Source of the DNA: Portulaca oleracea
Taxonomy: Eukaryota > Streptophyta > Magnoliopsida > Caryophyllales > Portulacaceae
DNA: 64,000 nt
Direction: 5' to 3'
NCBI GenBank assembly: GCA_029582165.1
Contig: CM055885.1
Location: 12,646,729 to 12,710,728, forward strand
Positions within the stretch are counted from its first letter, which is position 1; each line of letters opens with the position of its first letter. Below the pieces are notes generated by a model that worked only from the letters and a program-made list of their open reading frames with translations, did no database searches and was not told the origin of the DNA. Both the position numbers and the translations under genes were made by a program. Of the stretch, positions 59,695 to 64,000 are shown piece by piece.

Positions 59695-60999
59695 CTTGAG
59701 GTATGTATCGTCTAGCTTAAGACGTTAAATTAGCGCTTCTTGGGAGGCAACCCAAACTTTTTAATTACTCTTCTTTCCCTTTCATTCTTTTTGTCTTTTA
59801 TAGGTGTATATCTTTCTTACTTTTCATTTTCTTTCCCCTTTCCTAGTTTTCTTATTTTCCTTAGTTCATTTCATTTTCGTTTTGTTTCTTTTCTTTGATT
59901 TTTCTCTTGTTTTAACCGTGATCTCTTTTATATAGTGTGAATTTTTGTGAGTATCTGTGAGTAAAAAAAAAAAGGAGAGAGAGTTTGAGGGAGTGTAAGA
60001 GTGGAGTTTAAGCAAGGAAATTAGCATGGAGGAGTTGGTTTCTAGGGTGTTTTTGATGGTTTAATGAGTGAAAAGTGCTTGAGTTAGAAAGACTTAAGAA
60101 AAAATGAGAGTTTGAGGGAGTTGTGGGAGAAAAGAACGGTAAAATCATGAGTGAAAAAAGATAGAAGTAAAGGGGTGTGGAAGGCGTTTCAAGAACTAGC
60201 TCATAATGAAGTTCCAAGGCCAACCGTGGCCTGCCCGAGGTTCTGACCACAGACCGTGGTAGCCGCCATATCCTTCCCCACATTTTTCTCCCAAAAATAT
60301 CAATTTCCAGCGCCAACCACGGGCTGCCCGTGGTGGAAGCCACGGACCGTGGTGGCTGGAAATTTGTTAAAAAAAAAGGGAAAAAAAATTTTATGCGCAA
60401 AACTCCCAGAACCAGCGCCAACCACGGGCTGCCCGAGGTTCTGACCTCGGACCGTGGTGGCTGGAATTCTGCAAAAAGAAAATTTTCCTGCGAACACCAA
60501 GCAGGCTAGCGCCAACCACGGGCTGCCCGTGGTGGAAGCCACGGATCGTGGCGGCCGGTCTGCGCAGTGTTCGCTCGTTTTTCCCCTTTTTTCTCACTCA
60601 ATTTCTTCATTCTTCCTTCTTCCCTCACCTCTATTCGAGCCCTAACCCTAAAACCCACCTCCATTTTTCATCCTTTCTCACCATCTCCATTCTACTCCTT
60701 CTTCCTTCTTCCTTCTTCCTAAACCCTATCTCCTTCTTCTTCATTCCTTCTCTCACCCATCTTCATCCCTCACAAATTCGCACCCACCACCACATCCGAC
60801 CCACCTCTCGCGCGACCTCCATTCGCGCAGCCACCCTCCAACTGTTCGAGCACCACCCGGGTTCGAACCCTACGCACAACCAACTCCACTTTCACCATTC
60901 CCATCACCCGCCACATTCACCGATCCGACCCACAAGCACCACCACCTTCACACTCCCATTTTTCCAAAAAAATCACCATTGTTGGAGCTTTGAGTTTCC
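59695..60999 (+). other. Noncoding spacer between pol and the extra ORF
   Basis: About 1.3 kb, T-rich then C-rich, with no supported gene. It contains the hairpin array at 60214-60558. A subgenomic or spliced RNA for the extra ORF has been proposed for Athila-type elements; no specific acceptor was chosen here. Confidence 0.6.
60214..60558 (+). repeat. Array of four GC-rich double hairpins, about 100-bp period
   Basis: Copies lie at about 60214-60267, 60311-60359, 60416-60464 and 60510-60558. Each has two adjacent palindromes: ACCACGGGC-T-GCCCGTGGT (or a variant with CCCGAGGT) followed by GCCACGG-A-CCGTGG. In copy 3 the arms change together to CCGAGGT...ACCTCGG, which keeps pairing. The ACCACGG/CCGTGGT motif also occurs in the element's own LTR. 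Confidence 0.85.
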
Positions 61000-62322
61000 A
61001 TGGCACCCAAAAAGAGAAGAACTGATGCTGCTGGGCCCTCCAACGCACCAAATCCGAGGGAGCTTCGTGCTTAACGAGCCGCAAACCGCGCTGCTATGGA
61101 GCAAGGTAATGATCCTATCACTTTTCATTTCAATAGCCCAATGCATACTGCCAATTACTTGCGTTTGAGAACCCGTGGTTTTGTTGCTACTCGATATGTT
61201 GATGATGCTTTGTTGCAAGCCATGGGTGTTTTGGATGACATTAGGTGGTTGTTTGCTAGAGGGGGGATGGGTGATTACCTAACTATCAAAGAACCTTCCT
61301 ATTCGGACTTGACTTTGGAGTTTTTGAGTACCCTCTACACCGAGGTTCAAATTGGGCGTAATTGCCAAGAGGGGGTCATTAGGTTCCGTTTGCGTGGCCA
61401 AGATTATCAATTGAATTTGAGTACCTTCAATAGTATGTTCCACCTCCCCCGTCCCCTTGATGCTAGTGAGCGTCGTGTGCCTCCGAGGTATGACCCGGAT
61501 TCTTTTTTGGAAATGATCTCCGGGGAGTCACATTTTGACTCTAGTAGGTCAAAGGCGACTGAAATCAAGAACCCCGTGATTAGGTTAGCTCAACGCATCT
61601 TCGCGACGAGCTTTTTCACGAGAGATGATAGCATAAATGTGCCTCGGGTGGCAGAGTTGTTTTTCATGAAGAACATGTATGAGGGTAGGCAGATGGATCC
61701 TGGCTCTTTCTTAATTACACATCTTCTAGAGGTAGCTAATAGGAAAAAGGGTAAGATTACCTGTGGGGGGATTGTCACTAGCATTGCAAAGTCTCTAGGA
61801 GTCATACCGAATGAGGAGTTTAGGATTCCCGGGTCTGAGAGGCTTGACCAGAGCACTTTGACCACCATGCTCTTTATTGTTTCTAGGGGTGGTAGCATTT
61901 ACTGGAGGTACCCTAATCGGCAGCTTATGCAGTTGCCCAATGTTGCCCGAACGACTATCCAAAACCGGGCCAACTTCTCCTTCCTATCGGGAGGGGATGG
62001 GGACCCAGCTCCCCTAGACCTTATTGTGTATGATCCTGAGTCCGACCATGATGAACCCCGATCCCCTCAGTCACCTGGCCCTTCCTCCTCCCACGCTTTC
62101 AACATGGATGACTTTTCTACTGCACTTCGCAAGATCCGCGACGAGCAAACCTCCCTTAGGGAGTATGCTCGATCGGAGCACACTGAGCTTCGGGGCATGA
62201 TTGCGTCGCAAAATCAACATTTGACTAATATGAGCGAGTGCTTATCCATGATGCGTGGTTGGTTTGAGTGCCATGGAGCCCAGATCCCTTACCCTTACCC
62301 TCTGCCCCCTCCTGATGCGTGA
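61000..62322 (+). pseudogene. Athila ORF1-like (env-position) gene with an early stop
   Basis: The start codon at 61000 opens a frame with a basic KKRR nuclear-localisation-like segment. TAA interrupts it at 61072-61074 (codon 25). The same frame is then open for 408 codons from an ATG at 61096. The protein matches the Athila ORF1 family (PF03078 type): a FHFNSP start, LYTEVQ, FRLRGQDYQLNL, a RIFATSFF..DD segment and a Pro-rich end after a coiled-coil-like region. No transmembrane segment is visible, so an envelope role is not supported by sequence. Translation from 61096 could still yield most of the protein. Its function is unknown. Confidence 0.85.
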
Positions 62323-62372
62323 TGTTTGTTCATTGGCTTTTCCTTCCCCCCTATGATTGTTTACTTCTGTTT

Positions 62373-62409
62373 AGCATTGAGGACAATGCTGTGTCCTAGC
62401 ATGGAGGGG
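62373..62409 (+). other. Hairpin with GAGGAC loop followed by a purine tract
   Basis: AGCATT (62373-62378) pairs perfectly with AATGCT (62385-62390) around the loop GAGGAC. GGAGGGG follows at 62403-62409. This is the counterpart of 1734-1774, with all but the innermost stem bases changed. Confidence 0.7.
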
Positions 62410-64000
62410 TTGGTTAGTTTTGTGTGATGTGGTTGTCTTGTTGATTTGGTTGCCATGTTTCGATGATTGGTGATAGTTTTTGGGAGAATGACTTGTGTAT
62501 ATACATTTGTACATATCTTTGCATCATGCATATAGTTTGCACATCATATATCATATAGTGGTGTTTCATTAGTCTAGGTGTGTCCTTTCTTTCCTTTATT
62601 TTTCTTGTTTTTCTTCATAGGTAATCATTTAAGCATGTAGGTTGCATTTAGTTTAGTTGCATTTAGTTCATCCAGTTAGATTAGAAAAAAAATCAAAGAA
62701 AAGCCAAAAAATTAGAAAAATCATGCAAAAAAGAAAAAAAAATTAGAATAGCTTTAGGATTAGGTTAGGTAAGCCTCCAGTGATGATTGTAAGCTAGGTA
62801 GTATTTCTTGTAGTTTTGTTTAGCCTTTGCGTAGCCCGTTAGTGACTCAAAGATTTGAAAAGAAATTTCGAAAACATCTTGATTTGGGATTACATCTTGA
62901 TAGTGAAGATTCATTGCCCTTCTTGACCCTTTGATGTGAGTTTAGCATTTGTATGTTTATGTTCTTTGATTGGTTGTTGAGCGCAAACCTGTGAGACCAC
63001 TAAGCCAAAATGACTAATCATTTTCATTAGTCTCATATTTCCATGTGTGACTCAACCTTGGTTGCGATCTCTAGAACTTGTTTTTCATCTCTTTGAAACT
63101 GCATTTTGCATCATGCATTGACAACAGGATTGAGGCATTCATTCGCACTTATTGTAGCTACATAGCCAAATAGCCACCCTATTCATGGAATTCTCCGCCT
63201 TTAACCCTTCTTTAGCCTTTGAGTACTCCGTTTTCTTGGAATAAACCAAAATTATAGCCTTGGTCAATTACATATCTACCTACCTTAAGCTATTGCTTGG
63301 AGTATATTGAGTGTGGTTGATGGGGGGTTACTTGTGAGTACATTCGCAAAACAATATGTTGGGAAAGTCATGAATAGGAAGTGATGAGGTTTTTTTCTCA
63401 CTTATGTAGTATCAATGTAGTGACTATGTTAGTAAAGCCCGCCAAGTTTTGTACTTGATTTTTCATATGATTCACACTTGCCAATCACTTGCTTCGAAAA
63501 AAAAAAGAAGAGAGAGAACAATCCAATAGCAAATAAAAAAAACGGGAAAAAAAACAAAAGAAAAAAAAGTAAAAAGTAAAAAAAAAAAAGGGAGCACAAG
63601 TGTGATGGCAAGTGAGGAGTCTAGTAAAGAGGCGTTTTCTAATAAATGTTTCGGGATTGTTATGATTGTTTATGGGCGAGTAAGGTTCAATGACATTGAG
63701 TGAGGTTGGAAAAGTATAACTCCAAGCTTGGCTTCGAGCTCCACTTATCCAAATATTTTCCGTCCCTAAGCCCTAACCTTAGCCCCGTTACAACCCTTTC
63801 AAAGACCTCTTGATTGTCATTTGCATTTTGCATATAGCGGTAGAGAATCGAGATGATCATCAAGCATATGGTAGATTGTTTCCTAGGCTAGAGTATCGAG
63901 AGAACCGAATATCGAACTCATTTTGAAAACACATGAGAGGAGTGTTTCCACATCCCCAAAAGTGAGGATTGCTCTCAACCGTTTTAGTTTCATACTCATA
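62410..64000 (+). other. 3' noncoding tail of the right Athila element
   Basis: No gene is seen. A-rich and GAAA-rich runs occur at 62685-62750 and 63497-63590. The boundary-type polypurine tract and 3' LTR (start TGATAAGTGC) do not appear before the window ends. Confidence 0.6.

Larger units (their letters stand above)
52825..64000 (+). mobile_element. Athila-type Ty3/gypsy retrotransposon, 3' LTR outside the window
   Basis: Order: 5' LTR, tRNA-Asp-type primer site, gag, pol (protease, RT, RNase H, integrase), a noncoding hairpin array, an Athila ORF1-like gene and a long 3' tail. At least 11.2 kb. It inserted into the RT of the minus-strand gypsy element. GTTCC at 52820-52824 would be the left half of its target duplication. 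Defects: TGA between gag and pol, a deletion in RNase H, and TAA early in the extra ORF. Confidence 0.93.

Noticed and set aside
61000..62322. Reading the extra ORF as a true envelope gene
   Set aside because: No signal peptide or transmembrane segment is visible, and the protein matches the Athila ORF1 type of unknown function.

Overview
This window is nuclear DNA from a flowering plant, probably a eudicot. Three intron-containing plant genes have GT...AG introns and recognisable plant-type products. The rest is mostly nested plant transposons: Athila-type, Tat-type and chromovirus-type Ty3/gypsy elements, several solo LTRs, MITEs, a hAT element and a LINE remnant. Nothing bacterial, organellar or CRISPR-like was seen. 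All alignments and boundaries were made by eye.

Layout. 1-5.5 kb: the 3' part of an Athila-type retrotransposon (end of its extra ORF, a long noncoding tail, then a 3' LTR that itself holds a solo LTR). 5.5-12.6 kb: eroded minus-strand coding debris, a clean 1,685-bp solo LTR and an LTR-like block between 113-bp direct repeats. 12.6-21.2 kb: a gene island with a fructokinase gene (five exons, one apparent 1-nt frameshift) and a GAUT8/QUASIMODO1-type galacturonosyltransferase gene (three exons, intact), separated by a LINE remnant. 21.2-26 kb: a decayed minus-strand chromovirus. 26.6-32.1 kb: a nine-exon minus-strand gene for a G3BP-like NTF2-RRM-RGG protein, with a solo LTR 7 nt into one intron. 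32.3-35 kb: palindromic MITEs, three of them nested. 35-52.8 kb: eroded Ty3/gypsy elements on both strands, a Tat-type 3' end with tandem repeats, a CACTA-like end, a hAT element and solo LTRs. 52.8-64 kb: the largest and best preserved element, an Athila-type retrotransposon running off the right edge. It has a 5' LTR, a tRNA-Asp-type primer site, gag, pol and the extra ORF.

The genes have unrelated roles: sugar phosphorylation, pectin synthesis and mRNP/stress-granule biology. No joint pathway is implied. Transposon insertions inside genes are confined to introns. The retrotransposons are mostly dead: chromovirus and gypsy pol genes carry frameshifts, and the Athila copy has a stop between gag and pol, a deletion in RNase H and a stop near the start of its extra ORF.

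The most interesting unexplained structure is in the noncoding parts of the Athila-type elements. One signal is a hairpin with a GGAC-containing loop followed by a purine tract; it appears three times with different stems. The other is a set of GC-rich self-complementary motifs, placed just before the TATA box in several LTR families and arranged as a roughly 100-bp array before the extra ORF of the right-hand Athila element.
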